Assembly (NCBI GenBank): GCA_963665195.1
Contig: OY762070.1
Coordinates: 1,426,001-1,490,000, forward strand
Direction of reading: 5' to 3'
Source: VXYL01 sp963665195
Lineage (GTDB): Bacteria; Pseudomonadota; Gammaproteobacteria; Pseudomonadales; Azotimanducaceae
DNA: 64,000 bases
Shown here: positions 26,848 through 36,385 of the stretch, piece after piece
Layout of the letters: each line of letters begins with the position of its first letter
Position numbering within the stretch: position 1 is the stretch's first letter
The notes under the pieces: generated by a model
What the model was told of the DNA's origin: nothing
The model's database searches: none
What the model saw: the letters and a program-made list of their open reading frames with translations, nothing else
Made by a program: the position numbers and the translations under genes

Positions 26848-27771
26848 ATGCCGCCTACGGCCACCGCGCTGCGCCAGCGAACGATCAAGCGCCCCGCGCA
26901 CGCGATCGGCATCGGCGTCCACTCCGCCGAGCCGGTTCGACTGACGCTCCGCCCCGCGCAGGCCGATACCGGCATCCGATTCTACCGCCAAGACGTTCCC
27001 GCCAAGCCCATCCGCGCCCTCGCGCAGAACGTCACCGACACCACCCTTTCCACCAGCATCGGCGAGTTCGGCGTCCAGGTCGCCACCGTCGAGCACCTGC
27101 TGTCGGCGCTCTGGGGCATGGGCATCGACAATGCGCGGGTGGATCTCTCCGCCGAAGAGGTGCCGATCATGGACGGCAGCGCCCAGCCGTTCGTCGAGAT
27201 CATCGAGGCCGCCGGCGTCGCGGACCTGCCGGCGCCGCGCAAGTTCATCCGCATCACCCGGGAGATCGCCGTCTCGCAAGGCGACGCCTGGGCGGTGCTG
27301 CGCCCCTACGACGGCTTCCGCGCCTCCTACACCTTCGTCGCCGACCACGCCGTCTACAACCGCTACCCGAAGCGCGTCGAAGTCGACTTCGCCGCCGACT
27401 CCTACGTCGAGCAGGTGTGCGCCGCGCGCACGTTCGGCCTGGAGCGCGAGCTAAAGCAGGCGCACGCCATCCGAAAGTGCCTCGGTTCGAGCTTGCAGAA
27501 CGCCATCGGCATCGACGACGACGGCATCCTGAACGACGATGGCCTGCGCTACCACGACGAGTTCGTCAAGCACAAGCTGCTCGACGCCATCGGCGACCTC
27601 TACCTCTTGGGCCTGCCCATCATCGGCGCCTTCGACGGCTACATGTCCGGCCACGCGCTGAACAACAAGCTCGCCCGCGCCGTGCTGCGCTGCGCGGATG
27701 CCTGGGAGACGGTGTCCGCCGGCGCGAACGGCGGCAAGCGGGAACGGCGGGAAACCCTGGTCGGCGCCTAG
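26848..27771 (+). CDS. lpxC: UDP-3-O-acyl-N-acetylglucosamine deacetylase LpxC
   Basis: A 307-residue zinc enzyme of the first committed step of lipid A synthesis. Family motifs: GIGVHSAEPVRLTLRPA near residue 21, TVEHLLSALWGMGIDN with H83, MDGSAQPFVEII, FVKHKLLDAIGDLYLLG with H242 and D246, and GHALNNKLARA with H269. It confirms an LPS-bearing Gram-negative. The cell-division genes that normally precede lpxC are not next to it. Confidence 0.98.
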   Translation: MPPTATALRQRTIKRPAHAIGIGVHSAEPVRLTLRPAQADTGIRFYRQDVPAKPIRALAQNVTDTTLSTSIGEFGVQVATVEHLLSALWGMGIDNARVDLSAEEVPIMDGSAQPFVEIIEAAGVADLPAPRKFIRITREIAVSQGDAWAVLRPYDGFRASYTFVADHAVYNRYPKRVEVDFAADSYVEQVCAARTFGLERELKQAHAIRKCLGSSLQNAIGIDDDGILNDDGLRYHDEFVKHKLLDAIGDLYLLGLPIIGAFDGYMSGHALNNKLARAVLRCADAWETVSAGANGGKRERRETLVGA

Positions 27772-27805
27772 ACCGTTTCCTTGTCGACGCCTCGACGGGG
27801 GGCGG

Positions 27806-28477
27806 ATGCACAACGACGCCCTGCGCCTCTTCGGCGACGTTCCGCCACTCGATCTGCCTTTCCTAGGCGATGGTCTGGTCGCCGCCGGCGGGCGCGTTGG
27901 CGATTTCTCCGCGCAGCTCCTACCTGAAGAAACGCCGGCCACGGAACGCATGGCCCCAGGCCGCCTCGCGCAGTACTCCTCTGGCCGCCGAGCCGCCCGA
28001 GAAGCCTTGGCCATGCTCGGCTTCCCCGACCAGGCGGTGCCGCGCCGCGAGCGGGCGCCGATCTGGCCGATGGGGATCGCCGGCAGCATTGCCCACAGCC
28101 CGGAACTCGCCCTCGCTGTGGTCGGCCTCAAGGTGCGCAGCGCCGGGATTGGCGTCGACCTCGAAGCCGAAGGGCGCGTCACGCAACGCATCGTCGAGCG
28201 CATCCTGACGGAGTGTGAAAAGAACTCGGCCGCGGCCGATGACCCCACGCGCCTATTCGGCGCCAAGGAGGCGGTCTACAAGGCCGTCAATCCGATCATC
28301 GGCGAGTACCTGGGCTTCCAAGACGTGGAACTGACTCTCGGCCCGGACGGCACCTTTCGCGCCCGAACGACACGCGCATTGCGCTCAAGCCCGACCGTCG
28401 CCCTCGGCACCGGCTACAGCCAGCGGGTCGCCGGGCACTGGCTGACAGCGTTCATCGTGCCGCCGCTGGCACGGTAG
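27806..28477 (+). CDS. 4'-phosphopantetheinyl transferase, EntD/Sfp type
   Basis: A 223-residue protein that should transfer the phosphopantetheine arm from CoA to carrier proteins of fatty-acid, polyketide or peptide synthesis. Motifs: QYSSGRRAAREAL, WPMGIAGSIAHSPELALAVVG and GIGVDLEAEGR (metal-binding D and E), then LFGAKEAVYKAVNP (the WxxKEAxxK equivalent). The start ATG has a G-rich GGGGGGCGG just before it. No carrier-protein or synthase gene is adjacent, so the natural substrate may be the primary fatty-acid ACP (inference). Confidence 0.85.
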   Translation: MHNDALRLFGDVPPLDLPFLGDGLVAAGGRVGDFSAQLLPEETPATERMAPGRLAQYSSGRRAAREALAMLGFPDQAVPRRERAPIWPMGIAGSIAHSPELALAVVGLKVRSAGIGVDLEAEGRVTQRIVERILTECEKNSAAADDPTRLFGAKEAVYKAVNPIIGEYLGFQDVELTLGPDGTFRARTTRALRSSPTVALGTGYSQRVAGHWLTAFIVPPLAR

Positions 28478-28481
28478 CCCA

Positions 28482-29840
28482 TCAGCCCATCGTCTGCGGC
28501 AGCCAGAGAACCACCCCCGGCACGGCCAGCAGCACCGCCACCGTCAGCACGTCGGCGACGAAGAACGGGCCGATGCCGCGGAAAACATCCTGCAACGGGA
28601 TGGCGAGCGACCTCCCCTCCCCGTCTTTCAACTCTCTCGCCACGCCCGCCACCACGAAGCAGTTGAGGCCGATTGGCGGCGTGATGAGGCAGATTTCCGC
28701 CATCTTCACGACGATGATGCCGAACCAGATGGAGTCGTAGCCGAGCGCGATCACCGCCGGGTAGACCACCGGCAGCGTCAGCACCAGCATGCCGATGGCG
28801 TCCATGAACATGCCGAGCACCGCGTAGGCGAGCAGGATGCAGACGACGATGGCGAGCGGCGGCATGTCGAGCGTCACCACCCAGTCCGCGAACGCGCTCG
28901 GCAGCCCGGCGAAGCCGAGGAAGCGCACGAACAGGAAGACGCCCCAGATCAGCGTGAAGATCATCACCGTGAGCTTGGCAGTCTCCATCAGCGCTTCCTT
29001 CAAGCGGCCGCGCATTTCTGCCACCGACCGCTCCCGCACCGCGCGCAGGACGTACAGCACGAACACCACCATGGCGCCCAGAGCGCCCGCTTCGGTGGGC
29101 GTCGCCGCGCCCGAATACAGGGCCCCGAAGATGATCGCCACGACGAGGAAGATCGGCAGCGCGCCGGGCAGGCTCGCCAGCCGCGCCTTCCAGCCGAAGC
29201 CGCCGATGGGCCGGCCGAGGTCGGGCCGTACCGCGCACATGCCGACGATCAGCGCGACGTAGATCAGCACCGAGACCAGCCCCGGCAGCAGCCCGGCGAG
29301 CAGCAGCTTGCCGACGGACTCCTCGACGATGATCGCGTAGATCACCAGGATCGCCGACGGCGGAATGAGCGACGCCAGCGTGCCCCCGGCGGCGATCACC
29401 CCCGCCGTGAGCCGACGCCCGTAGCGATTGCCCAGCATGTCCGGGATGGCCACGCGCGAGAACACCGCGGCGGTCGCGGTCGATGCCCCGGACACGGCGG
29501 CGAAACCGGCGCTAGCGAGCACGGTGGACACGGCGAGCCCCCCCGGCACCCACCCCACCCAGCGCCGCGCCGCCTCGAAGAGCTTGCCCGTCAGCCCGGC
29601 ATGGAACGCAAGGAAGCCGATCAGGATGAAGAGCGGCAGCACCGACAGCGGATAGGTCACCGTCTTGGAATGCGGAATCGTGCCGGCGATGGCCGCCGCC
29701 ACATCCCAGCCCTTGAGCCAGACGAGGCCCAGGAAACCGGTCAGCGCCGCGGCGACGTAGACCCGCACGCCGATCAGCACGAGTCCTACCAGCAGCCCGA
29801 CGCCGGCGATGCCCACCCAGACGTCGTCCACGCCGGTCAC
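28482..29840 (-). CDS. dctM: TRAP transporter large permease DctM
   Basis: A 452-residue, highly hydrophobic protein with about 12 membrane segments. DctM signatures: PLFILIGFLAFHAGL, AAVSGASTATAAVF, GGTLASLIPPSAILVIYAII, ATPTEAGALGA and MAEICLITPPIGLNCFVV. It is the sodium-coupled transport subunit for dicarboxylates or other organic acids. The GTG start overlaps the dctQ stop by four bases. It converges on the phosphopantetheinyl transferase gene four bases away. Confidence 0.93.
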   Translation of the reverse strand: MTGVDDVWVGIAGVGLLVGLVLIGVRVYVAAALTGFLGLVWLKGWDVAAAIAGTIPHSKTVTYPLSVLPLFILIGFLAFHAGLTGKLFEAARRWVGWVPGGLAVSTVLASAGFAAVSGASTATAAVFSRVAIPDMLGNRYGRRLTAGVIAAGGTLASLIPPSAILVIYAIIVEESVGKLLLAGLLPGLVSVLIYVALIVGMCAVRPDLGRPIGGFGWKARLASLPGALPIFLVVAIIFGALYSGAATPTEAGALGAMVVFVLYVLRAVRERSVAEMRGRLKEALMETAKLTVMIFTLIWGVFLFVRFLGFAGLPSAFADWVVTLDMPPLAIVVCILLAYAVLGMFMDAIGMLVLTLPVVYPAVIALGYDSIWFGIIVVKMAEICLITPPIGLNCFVVAGVARELKDGEGRSLAIPLQDVFRGIGPFFVADVLTVAVLLAVPGVVLWLPQTMG

Positions 29841-30439
29841 TGCGGATCGCCTTGGGAGCGGCGGATCTCCTCCTCGGCCAGCGCCGCCGCATCCTTGATG
29901 ATCGGCACCGCGACGGGCGCCAACGCAGGGCGCAGGGCGAGGCGGAAGTAGCCGCCGAACTGCAAGATCAGCCGCGCCAGCAGCACGACGAGCGCCGCCG
30001 GCACCGCGAGCTTGGCCGGCCAGGTGGCGATCTCGATGTCGATGGTGCTGTCGCCGAACTCGAAGGCGCGCTGGAAGTGGGCGTAGGCGTAGGGAATGAG
30101 CACCGCGACGATGAACGCGCCGAGCGCTGTGCCGAGCGCCTCGGCGATCCACTGCCAGCGCCCGCGCAGTCTCGCCACCACGAGCTCCATCCGCACATGG
30201 GCGCCGACACGCTGCACGAAGGCGATGGACAGCACGCCGAAGCCCACCATCGCCACTTCCACCACATCGATGTAGCCGAAGATCGGCTGCGCGAACACCG
30301 TGCGCAGGACGATCTGCACGACGCCGAGCAGCATCAGCGCGAAGATCAGCGCGCCGGCGCACAGATTGAGGCCGTTCTCGACCCGGCCGAGCCAGCGGTC
30401 CGCATGGCCGAGCAGCCGGCCGGGAAGGTCTTGCGCCAT
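29837..30439 (-). CDS. dctQ: TRAP transporter small permease DctQ
   Basis: About 200 residues with four membrane helices (LCAGALIFALMLLGVVQIVLR; VAMVGFGVLSIAFVQRVGAHVRMEL; WIAEALGTALGAFIVAVLI; a fourth near 140-160), the DctQ pattern. The start chosen is ATG 30439, nine bases after the dctP stop; the frame is open upstream into dctP, but those starts would overlap it. It bridges the binding protein and DctM. Confidence 0.85.
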   Translation of the reverse strand: MAQDLPGRLLGHADRWLGRVENGLNLCAGALIFALMLLGVVQIVLRTVFAQPIFGYIDVVEVAMVGFGVLSIAFVQRVGAHVRMELVVARLRGRWQWIAEALGTALGAFIVAVLIPYAYAHFQRAFEFGDSTIDIEIATWPAKLAVPAALVVLLARLILQFGGYFRLALRPALAPVAVPIIKDAAALAEEEIRRSQGDPQ

Positions 30440-30447
30440 GCCGTGAT

Positions 30448-31542
30448 TCAGTCGTAGCGCTGGCCGACGGCTTGGTAGATCGCCTGCACGAGGCCAAGGG
30501 CGTCGAAGCGTTCCTGGTTCTCGGCGACCCAAGCGTCGATCACCGGCTTGCCGGCCCTAGCGCGGAACGCCGCGCGCTGCTCTTCGGAGAAGCGGACGGC
30601 TTCGAGAGTCTCTTCGAGCATCGGCAGGTTCTCGCTGTCCACATCCACGTACGCTCGGATCTGCGTGGCGATGACGTCCTCCTTGACGTCTTCGAGCAGT
30701 TGCCGATACGCCGCCGGCAGGGCATCCACGGCGGTGGCGGAGAACGCCAAGGGGCAGTCGGCCGTGCCGGGCGCCAGATTCGCCGTATACCAGTCCGCCA
30801 CTTCGTGGATGCGGTAGGAGACGTGGCTGTAGGTAAACGGAAACGCGGCGGCATCCATCGTTCCCTGCTGCACGCCGGTGTAGACCTCGGTAGCCGTAGA
30901 ACTCGTTGGCGTCGCGCCGAGCAGGCGCATGGCCTGGCCAAGGCCGCCGCCGGCGCGCACCGTCAGCCCGCGCCAATCTTCGAGTTCCGCCGGCGGCTCG
31001 CCGCGACCCAGGAACTCGTAGAGCGGCAGGAAGGTGGACGTGTAGACCACCGCGTTCCAGCGCGCCATTTCCTGCTGCACCGCAGGATGCGCGTACACGG
31101 CCTCGCGGATGCGCCGGTTGTCCTGCCAATCCGCCATCGGCAGGAACGGCATGGTGAGCACCATCAGGGCCGGGTTCTTGCGCGGGTGGTAGAAGTTGCA
31201 GAACATCGCCGCCTCGAAAGCGCCGATGGACAGCCCGTCCAGGTTCTCCCGAGACTTCGACAGCGCCTCGCCGTAGTGCAGCACCATCGACCACCGGCCG
31301 CCGGTCTTCTCCGCCACCGCCGCCGCCAGCGCATCCGCCACCGCCGTTCCGGCGCGCGGCTTGCCCCACAGCGAGACGTCCCAACGCAGTGCCGGGCCAT
31401 GCACTGCCGCGTCGCGCACAGCGGACGCTTCCGGCTGCGGGCCTTCCGCATCGCCACACGACGCGAGCCACAGGCCCGCCAAGGCAAGGCCGAAACGGCG
31501 ACCGCAGGGGGTCGAGAAGGCTCGCAGCAGGCGGACTGTCAC
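30448..31542 (-). CDS. dctP: TRAP transporter substrate-binding lipoprotein DctP
   Basis: About 364 residues from GTG 31542. The N terminus has a signal with the lipobox LASC (LALAGLWLASCGDAEG), so it is probably a lipoprotein on the periplasmic side. DctP-family features: WGKPRAGTAVADALAAAVAEKTGGRWSM, GAFEAAMFCNFYHP, the Arg-containing LTVRAGGGLGQAMRLLGATP that ligates a carboxylate in the family, and TGVQQGTMDAAAFPF. The substrate is not predictable from this. An upstream TTG (31608) is also in frame but would bury the signal peptide. Confidence 0.88.
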   Translation of the reverse strand: MTVRLLRAFSTPCGRRFGLALAGLWLASCGDAEGPQPEASAVRDAAVHGPALRWDVSLWGKPRAGTAVADALAAAVAEKTGGRWSMVLHYGEALSKSRENLDGLSIGAFEAAMFCNFYHPRKNPALMVLTMPFLPMADWQDNRRIREAVYAHPAVQQEMARWNAVVYTSTFLPLYEFLGRGEPPAELEDWRGLTVRAGGGLGQAMRLLGATPTSSTATEVYTGVQQGTMDAAAFPFTYSHVSYRIHEVADWYTANLAPGTADCPLAFSATAVDALPAAYRQLLEDVKEDVIATQIRAYVDVDSENLPMLEETLEAVRFSEEQRAAFRARAGKPVIDAWVAENQERFDALGLVQAIYQAVGQRYD

Positions 31543-31943
31543 GACGGTGTGGACTCTGGTAGTGCGGGCAACGCACGCAAGTTTGTTGGCCGCGCGCGGC
31601 CCCGTCAAGGCGGGCTTGGCCCAACTCAGGGCGCTGGCGGAAGGGTCCCGGGCTGCGCGTTCGATCAGGTCGTACTGCTCGTCGGGTTTGCAGTTCCTGC
31701 GAAGCAGAAGCCAGCGCCGGTCCGGCCGCCACCTTTAGGCAGCTTCTTTTGGGTGAAGCCCCACTTGTAGGTGATGCCCCAGTTCGCCATGACCTCAAGC
31801 CCTTGGCTTCCCTGAATCTTCCGCCTTCACGCGCCTATGCATGACGACGCAGGGTGCAGGCAACGGGCACCGCCACGACGTTGCGCGACACCTGACAAGG
31901 GCACTATGCTCGCGCGCCTGACGAACAACCACGAGGAAGAGAC
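31543..31943. other. Region between dctP and an epimerase gene, no firm gene
   Basis: About 400 bases. On the minus strand a 41-codon frame at 31665-31790 would encode MANWGITYKWGFTQKK and onward, and the dctP frame itself is open back to a TAA near 31737 (reading PDEQYDLIERAARDPSASAL). Neither has a recognised family. ACTATGCTC near 31901-31909, about 40 bases before the epimerase ATG, may be that gene's -10 region. No terminator hairpin with a T run was found. Confidence 0.4.
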
Positions 31944-33017
31944 ATGGCCCCGATTCCGAAGGGCGGCACGGTGGCGGTGACGGGCAGCGCCGGGTTCATT
32001 GGCGGCTGGGTGGTGCGGCGGCTGCTGGACAAGGGCTATCGGGTGCGCGCCTGCGTGCGCGATGCGGGCGATCCGGTGCGCACGGACTTCCTGAAGGCGA
32101 TGCCCGGCTACGCCTCCGGGCGGCTGACGCTGCACGCGGCGGATCTGGACGACCCCGGCGCCTTCGACGACATCTTCGCCGGCTGCCACGGCCTCGCCCA
32201 TGTCGCCCACGTCAGCGACTACTCGGACCACGACTACGTGCGGCGGGTCTGCGACAGCCTGATCGACAGCGTGAACAAAGCCCGCACGGTCAGCCGCGTG
32301 GTGGTCACGTCCAGCATCGCGGCGGTGATCTCCGAGAGCGACATGAACGAGTTCGTGCGCCGCCCGGTGCTCTACGAGGACCGCTACCCGGACGAGCACA
32401 ACCCGAAGCGCACGCCGGACCGGCAGGGGTATTCGATGGCCAAGATCATCGCCCAGCGGGCGTTCTCGGATGCGGCCGAGGCGAGCGGCGACTGGGATGC
32501 GGTCACCTGCTGCCCAGCGGACAACGTGGGGCCGATCCAGTCGCCGCATCAGAAGGACATGGGGCCGTGGCAGCACAACATCGAGATGATGCTGCTCGGC
32601 GAGTACTACCAGAACGGCGCCTACCGGCCGTGGATGACCGTGGACGTGCGCGACGATGCGGACTGCCACATCGGCCTCTTGGAGAGCGTGCATGTGAAGA
32701 ACGGCGAGCGCTACATCGCCTGGTCCACCGACACGCCCAAGGTCGAAGACATCTGCGCCGGCATCGACCGACTGCTGCCGGAACTCGGCCACGACACCCC
32801 GGAGGTGACGGACCCGTTCCCGCAGCACATCAAGGACCGGGAGACGAAGTACCGCGCGATTTGGGACGGTTGCGTGCTGCGCAACGACCGCATGAAGGCG
32901 GTGACCGGCATCGAGTTCCGGCCCTTCGACGAGTCGTTGCGCGATTGCGTGGAGTCGCTGCTCAGCGTCGCCAAAGTGCAGCCGAAGCTGCGCGACGGTT
33001 TCGCGCTGCCGGGCTGA
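31944..33017 (+). CDS. Extended SDR: NAD-dependent epimerase/dehydratase, reductase-like
   Basis: A 357-residue extended short-chain dehydrogenase. The nucleotide motif GSAGFIG is at residues 14-20 and the catalytic Tyr-Lys pair is Y163-K167 in GYSMAKIIAQRAF, with VVVTSSIAAVI supplying the active-site serine region. The order resembles dihydroflavonol/cinnamoyl-CoA reductase-like members that act on hydroxy or keto groups of bulky substrates. The start has GAGGAAGAGAC just before it. It converges with the MFS gene (seven bases between stops). Substrate unknown. Confidence 0.82.
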   Translation: MAPIPKGGTVAVTGSAGFIGGWVVRRLLDKGYRVRACVRDAGDPVRTDFLKAMPGYASGRLTLHAADLDDPGAFDDIFAGCHGLAHVAHVSDYSDHDYVRRVCDSLIDSVNKARTVSRVVVTSSIAAVISESDMNEFVRRPVLYEDRYPDEHNPKRTPDRQGYSMAKIIAQRAFSDAAEASGDWDAVTCCPADNVGPIQSPHQKDMGPWQHNIEMMLLGEYYQNGAYRPWMTVDVRDDADCHIGLLESVHVKNGERYIAWSTDTPKVEDICAGIDRLLPELGHDTPEVTDPFPQHIKDRETKYRAIWDGCVLRNDRMKAVTGIEFRPFDESLRDCVESLLSVAKVQPKLRDGFALPG

Positions 33018-33024
33018 CGGCGCG

Positions 33025-34308
33025 TCAGGCGCGGATGCGCTCCAGGCGTTGGGCGTGCGCGTCCTGATTGAAGAGCAGCAGCATGAGGGCGCCGCCACCT
33101 AGCAGCACGCCCATGATGATGAAGTCTTGGGCGAAGGTCAGGTCGTCTGCGACCGTGGCGAAGATGCCCCCGCCGATGCTGCGGCTCAGGTTCGCGAGGG
33201 ACATGTAGATCGCGAACTGGGTCGCGGCAACCCGGGACCAGCACAGCGTCATGAAGAGGGCGATGAAGCCGACGAAGACGAGCTGGCCGGATGCGGCTGC
33301 GATGCAGGCGACGGTGACCACCGCCGTCGTATTGGGCCAGGAATCCGGCAACAGTCCCATGGCGAAATGGCACAGCGCCGCGATGACCAGAGAGGCCAGC
33401 AGGAACCGCTTGATGCCGTAGCGGTCCATGAAGGTCCCCAGCAGGGCGCCGGTCAACGCTGCGCCGAGCCCCATCATGCCGTTGAAATAGTTGTACTGCT
33501 CGGAGGTGAAACCTAGCTCCTGCACCGCGAATGCCGGGAAGACGGCAACCGCAATGCCGTCGCGCACGCGGTTGACGAACTCCGCCGCGACCAGCACTAG
33601 GCTCATGGGCAGGAACAGCACCTTAGTCAGATCGCGGAAGATGGGCAGTACCCTGCGCTTGGCCACTTCCGCGCGCGGCGTCGCTTGGCCAGGCGTCCAA
33701 GGCATCAGCCTTTCGCCAGGCCGCTCCCGCACGAGGCCGACAAGGACGAATATGGCCGCTACCGTGATCGCGCAGACGAGGGCGGCGGCCGCGAGCCCCG
33801 CATGAAGGAGCAGCGTGCTGCAAAGCGCGCCATAGGCGGACGAGCCGGCTACCTGGCCGAACGCCATGAAGGCGTTGGCGCGGCCGCGCTCGTCCGGGTG
33901 CAGCAGGTCGATCGCCATGCCGTCGACGGCCACATCCTGCGTCGCGGCGAACAGGTTGACTACCGCGCCCGCGATCGCCAGCGGTATGAGAGGCCCCTGC
34001 AAGTCGCCGAATGCGAGGCCGAGCAGAGACAGCGTGAGGCCCCCTTGCGCGAGCAGCACCCAGGGTCGGCGAAAGCCCATCGTGGGGAAGGTGAATCGAT
34101 CCATGAACGGCCCGGCGATGAGCTTGAGCGCCCAGGGCAGCGTCACCACCATGGTGAATAGCGCGAGGTCGGCCACCGAAGCGCCAAGTTCTACCAGTCG
34201 CGCCGGAATCGCGAGCGTCACGAGACCGATGGGCACCCCTTGGGCGAAATAGCAGGCGGTGAAGGCGCCGAAGCGCAGCCAGCGCCGCTCGCTGAGGACC
34301 GCATTCAT
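33025..34308 (-). CDS. MFS transporter, AmpG/PAT-like
   Basis: A 427-residue 12-helix major facilitator. The beginning (FGAFTACYFAQGVPIGLVTLAIPARL) and LKLIAGPFMDRFTFPTMGFRRPWVLL, ATQDVAVDGMAIDLL and the HPDERGRANAFM loop resemble the peptide/acetyl-CoA/AmpG muropeptide branch. The second half has GALLGTFMDRYGIKRFL. It may carry a muropeptide, peptide or drug; nothing nearby decides this. It lies upstream of no partner gene on its strand and is likely monocistronic. Confidence 0.8.
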   Translation of the reverse strand: MNAVLSERRWLRFGAFTACYFAQGVPIGLVTLAIPARLVELGASVADLALFTMVVTLPWALKLIAGPFMDRFTFPTMGFRRPWVLLAQGGLTLSLLGLAFGDLQGPLIPLAIAGAVVNLFAATQDVAVDGMAIDLLHPDERGRANAFMAFGQVAGSSAYGALCSTLLLHAGLAAAALVCAITVAAIFVLVGLVRERPGERLMPWTPGQATPRAEVAKRRVLPIFRDLTKVLFLPMSLVLVAAEFVNRVRDGIAVAVFPAFAVQELGFTSEQYNYFNGMMGLGAALTGALLGTFMDRYGIKRFLLASLVIAALCHFAMGLLPDSWPNTTAVVTVACIAAASGQLVFVGFIALFMTLCWSRVAATQFAIYMSLANLSRSIGGGIFATVADDLTFAQDFIIMGVLLGGGALMLLLFNQDAHAQRLERIRA

Positions 34309-34376
34309 GGATTCGTTCCTTGGTTGTCTCGTTGTTCGTTGTTTCGGTGCGGCTCAGGCGACCCGTTCGCCAGCGT

Positions 34377-34736
34377 TCAGAGCAGCTCCTCCACCTTCGC
34401 AGGCGGACGGGCGATCACGGCACGGTCTCCGCGCACGGCCACCGGGCGCTGCATCAGCTTCGGGTGCTCGGCAAGCAGCGCGGCGACCGCGTCTTCGGTG
34501 GCGTAGTCCGCGGCGGCGAGGCCGAGCGCCTTGAAGTTGGCGTCCTTGCGCACCAGCTCGGCCGGCGCGTCCTCGACCATGCCGAGCACATCCTTGATGC
34601 CGGCCTCGTCCAGCGGCGTCTTGAGGTATTCCACGACATCGAACGCCGCGCCGCGCTCCTCGAGGATCGTCAAGGCGCCCCGCGACTTGCTGCATTGCGG
34701 ATTGTGGTACAGGACGATGCGGTCAGCGGCCGCCAT
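34377..34736 (-). CDS. arsC: ArsC-family thioredoxin-fold protein (arsenate reductase, glutaredoxin type)
   Basis: A 119-residue ArsC-fold protein. The active-site cysteine is in YHNPQCSKSRGAL (CxxS type), followed by DVVEYLKTPLDEAGIKDVLGM, LVRKDANFKALGL and LMQRPVAVRGDRAVIARPP, the standard end of the family. Members reduce arsenate with glutaredoxin, but some (YffB/Spx-like) have other roles; no ars genes lie nearby. A TATACT -10-like box sits at 34789-34794, and the ISKra4-type element inserted about 100 bases upstream of its ATG. Confidence 0.85.
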   Translation of the reverse strand: MAAADRIVLYHNPQCSKSRGALTILEERGAAFDVVEYLKTPLDEAGIKDVLGMVEDAPAELVRKDANFKALGLAAADYATEDAVAALLAEHPKLMQRPVAVRGDRAVIARPPAKVEELL

Positions 34737-34833
34737 GGGCTTCTCCTTCACCGGAATCCGGCACGGGTGGTTGCTGCGAAGCCGGCGGAGTATACGGCGG
34801 CGCGAGCGGCTCGCGCTCCCGCCGCCGCGCGCA

Positions 34834-34864
34834 GGGGTGTACGACAATTCTCTGGTAAGTGACC
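34834..34864 (+). repeat. Left terminal inverted repeat of the ISKra4-type element
   Basis: Starts GGGGTGTACGACAATTCTCT. Paired with the reverse complement of 36386-36416; four mismatches in 31. GCGCGCA at 34827-34833 precedes it. Confidence 0.88.
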
Positions 34865-34961
34865 ACTAACGGCCGGCGTTGGCTGTGGATGCGGAGTGGG
34901 GCCATCGCGGACGCTCTATTCTTGGGGTTTGCGACACAACCCAGGAACGGAGGAGCCCGCG

Positions 34962-36374
34962 ATGGCGATAGGGACTGTCGCCGACGAGCGCATGGAACGC
35001 AAGCGCGAGTTGGACGAGGCGAAGGAGGAGCTGGCGACGGCGATGGGGAGGTACGCGGCGGCGGAGCTGGCCGCGTCGGCGGCGGGGGAGGCGCCGGAGT
35101 CGCATCCGGCGCTGCTGGATCTGCGCGTCCGGCGGGCGGCGCTGTCGGCGGCGCGGCTGGGGCTGGAGGCGGCGTACCGGGCGGACCGGTCGGACGGCGT
35201 CGCGCCGTCGTGCCCGAAGTGCGGGGAGCGGATGCGGCTGTCGGACCGGGAGAGGCCTCTGGTGGAGACGGCGCTGGGGCCGGTGCGGCTGCCGATGGCG
35301 CGGCACGCCTGCTGCGGGAAGACGGTGCGGCAGCGCGAGGCGGCGCTGGACATCGCGGGCTCGATGACGCCTGCGGCGCGGCGCATGGCGAGCCTGGCGG
35401 GGTCGTCGTGCTGCTACGCGGAGGCGGACCGGCTGCTGGTCGAGCTGGCGGGGCTGAACTTCGGCGCGAAGCGCATCGAGCGGACGACGCGGGCGGTGGG
35501 CGCGGACGCGGAGGCGCGGCGGGAGGCGGCGCTGTCGGGCGCGCTGTCGGTGGCCTCTGGCGGCGGGAAGGTTCCGACGCGCAAGCCCTTGAAGGAAGGG
35601 GAGATCCTGTGCCTGGCGGTGGACGGGACGGGGGTGCCGGCGCGGCCGTCGGAGACCGCCGGGCGCTCCGGGAAGGACGGCGCGGCGCGCACCCGGGAGG
35701 CGAAGGTGGGCGCCTTGTGGCTGCTGGAGCCGGACGGCGAGGGCGGGCGCCGCACCGTGGACGGCTCGGTGCGGTACTTCGCCGCCATCGAGAGCGCGGA
35801 GGACGACGCCGGCGGCGACTCGCCCGTTGCGCGGCGCCTGCTGCGCGAGCTGGCGGCGGCGGGCTACGGGCCGGAGGACGTCGGCGTCTGCATCGGCGAC
35901 GGCGCCGAGTGGCTGCGGCGGCTGTTCGAGGAGTGGTTCCCGAACGCGGTGCCGATCGTCGACTGCTTCCACGCGGCGGAGTACGCGTGGGCGGCGGCGA
36001 ACGCCCGCTACGGCCCCGGCACCGACCTCGCGAAACGCTGGGCGACGAGGCTGTGCCGGTGGCTCAAGACCGGCGACATCGACAGGACGCTGGCGGCGCT
36101 GCGCCGGGCCGGCGGCGAGGAGAGCGCCAGGGCGGCCCGGTACATCGCCGAGCGGCGCGGGCGGATGCGCTACGACGAGTACCTCGCGCGCGGGCTGCCC
36201 ATCGGCTCGGGGCGCGTCGAGGCGGCCTGCAAGACGGTCGTCGGGCGGCGCCTGAAATGCACCGGCATGCGCTGGACCGTGGCCGGCGCGAACCCCGTCA
36301 TCTGGGTGCGCTGCGCGCGGCTCAGCGGCTGGTTCGACGACTACTGGGAGGAACGCCTGCGCCTCGCCGCGTGA
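34962..36374 (+). CDS. ISKra4-family transposase
   Basis: A 470-residue DDE transposase. An N-terminal zinc-binding part has CPKC (84-87) and a second CC pair (117-118); the catalytic acids are likely D221 (LAVDGTGVP), D313 (CIGDGAEWL) and E420 (GSGRVEAACK). Between them are FHAAEYAWAAANARYG and RRLKCTGMRW, typical of the ISKra4 group. GGAGGAG lies six bases before the ATG; an in-frame ATG at 34896 is less likely. Third positions are even more GC-rich than in the host genes, giving long open frames on both strands. Confidence 0.92.
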   Translation: MAIGTVADERMERKRELDEAKEELATAMGRYAAAELAASAAGEAPESHPALLDLRVRRAALSAARLGLEAAYRADRSDGVAPSCPKCGERMRLSDRERPLVETALGPVRLPMARHACCGKTVRQREAALDIAGSMTPAARRMASLAGSSCCYAEADRLLVELAGLNFGAKRIERTTRAVGADAEARREAALSGALSVASGGGKVPTRKPLKEGEILCLAVDGTGVPARPSETAGRSGKDGAARTREAKVGALWLLEPDGEGGRRTVDGSVRYFAAIESAEDDAGGDSPVARRLLRELAAAGYGPEDVGVCIGDGAEWLRRLFEEWFPNAVPIVDCFHAAEYAWAAANARYGPGTDLAKRWATRLCRWLKTGDIDRTLAALRRAGGEESARAARYIAERRGRMRYDEYLARGLPIGSGRVEAACKTVVGRRLKCTGMRWTVAGANPVIWVRCARLSGWFDDYWEERLRLAA

Positions 36375-36385
36375 ACGCGCGTGGA

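Noticed and set aside
31665..31790. A 41-codon gene on the minus strand (MANWGITYKWGF...)
   Set aside because: It has no ribosome site or recognisable family; kept only as a remark on the spacer.
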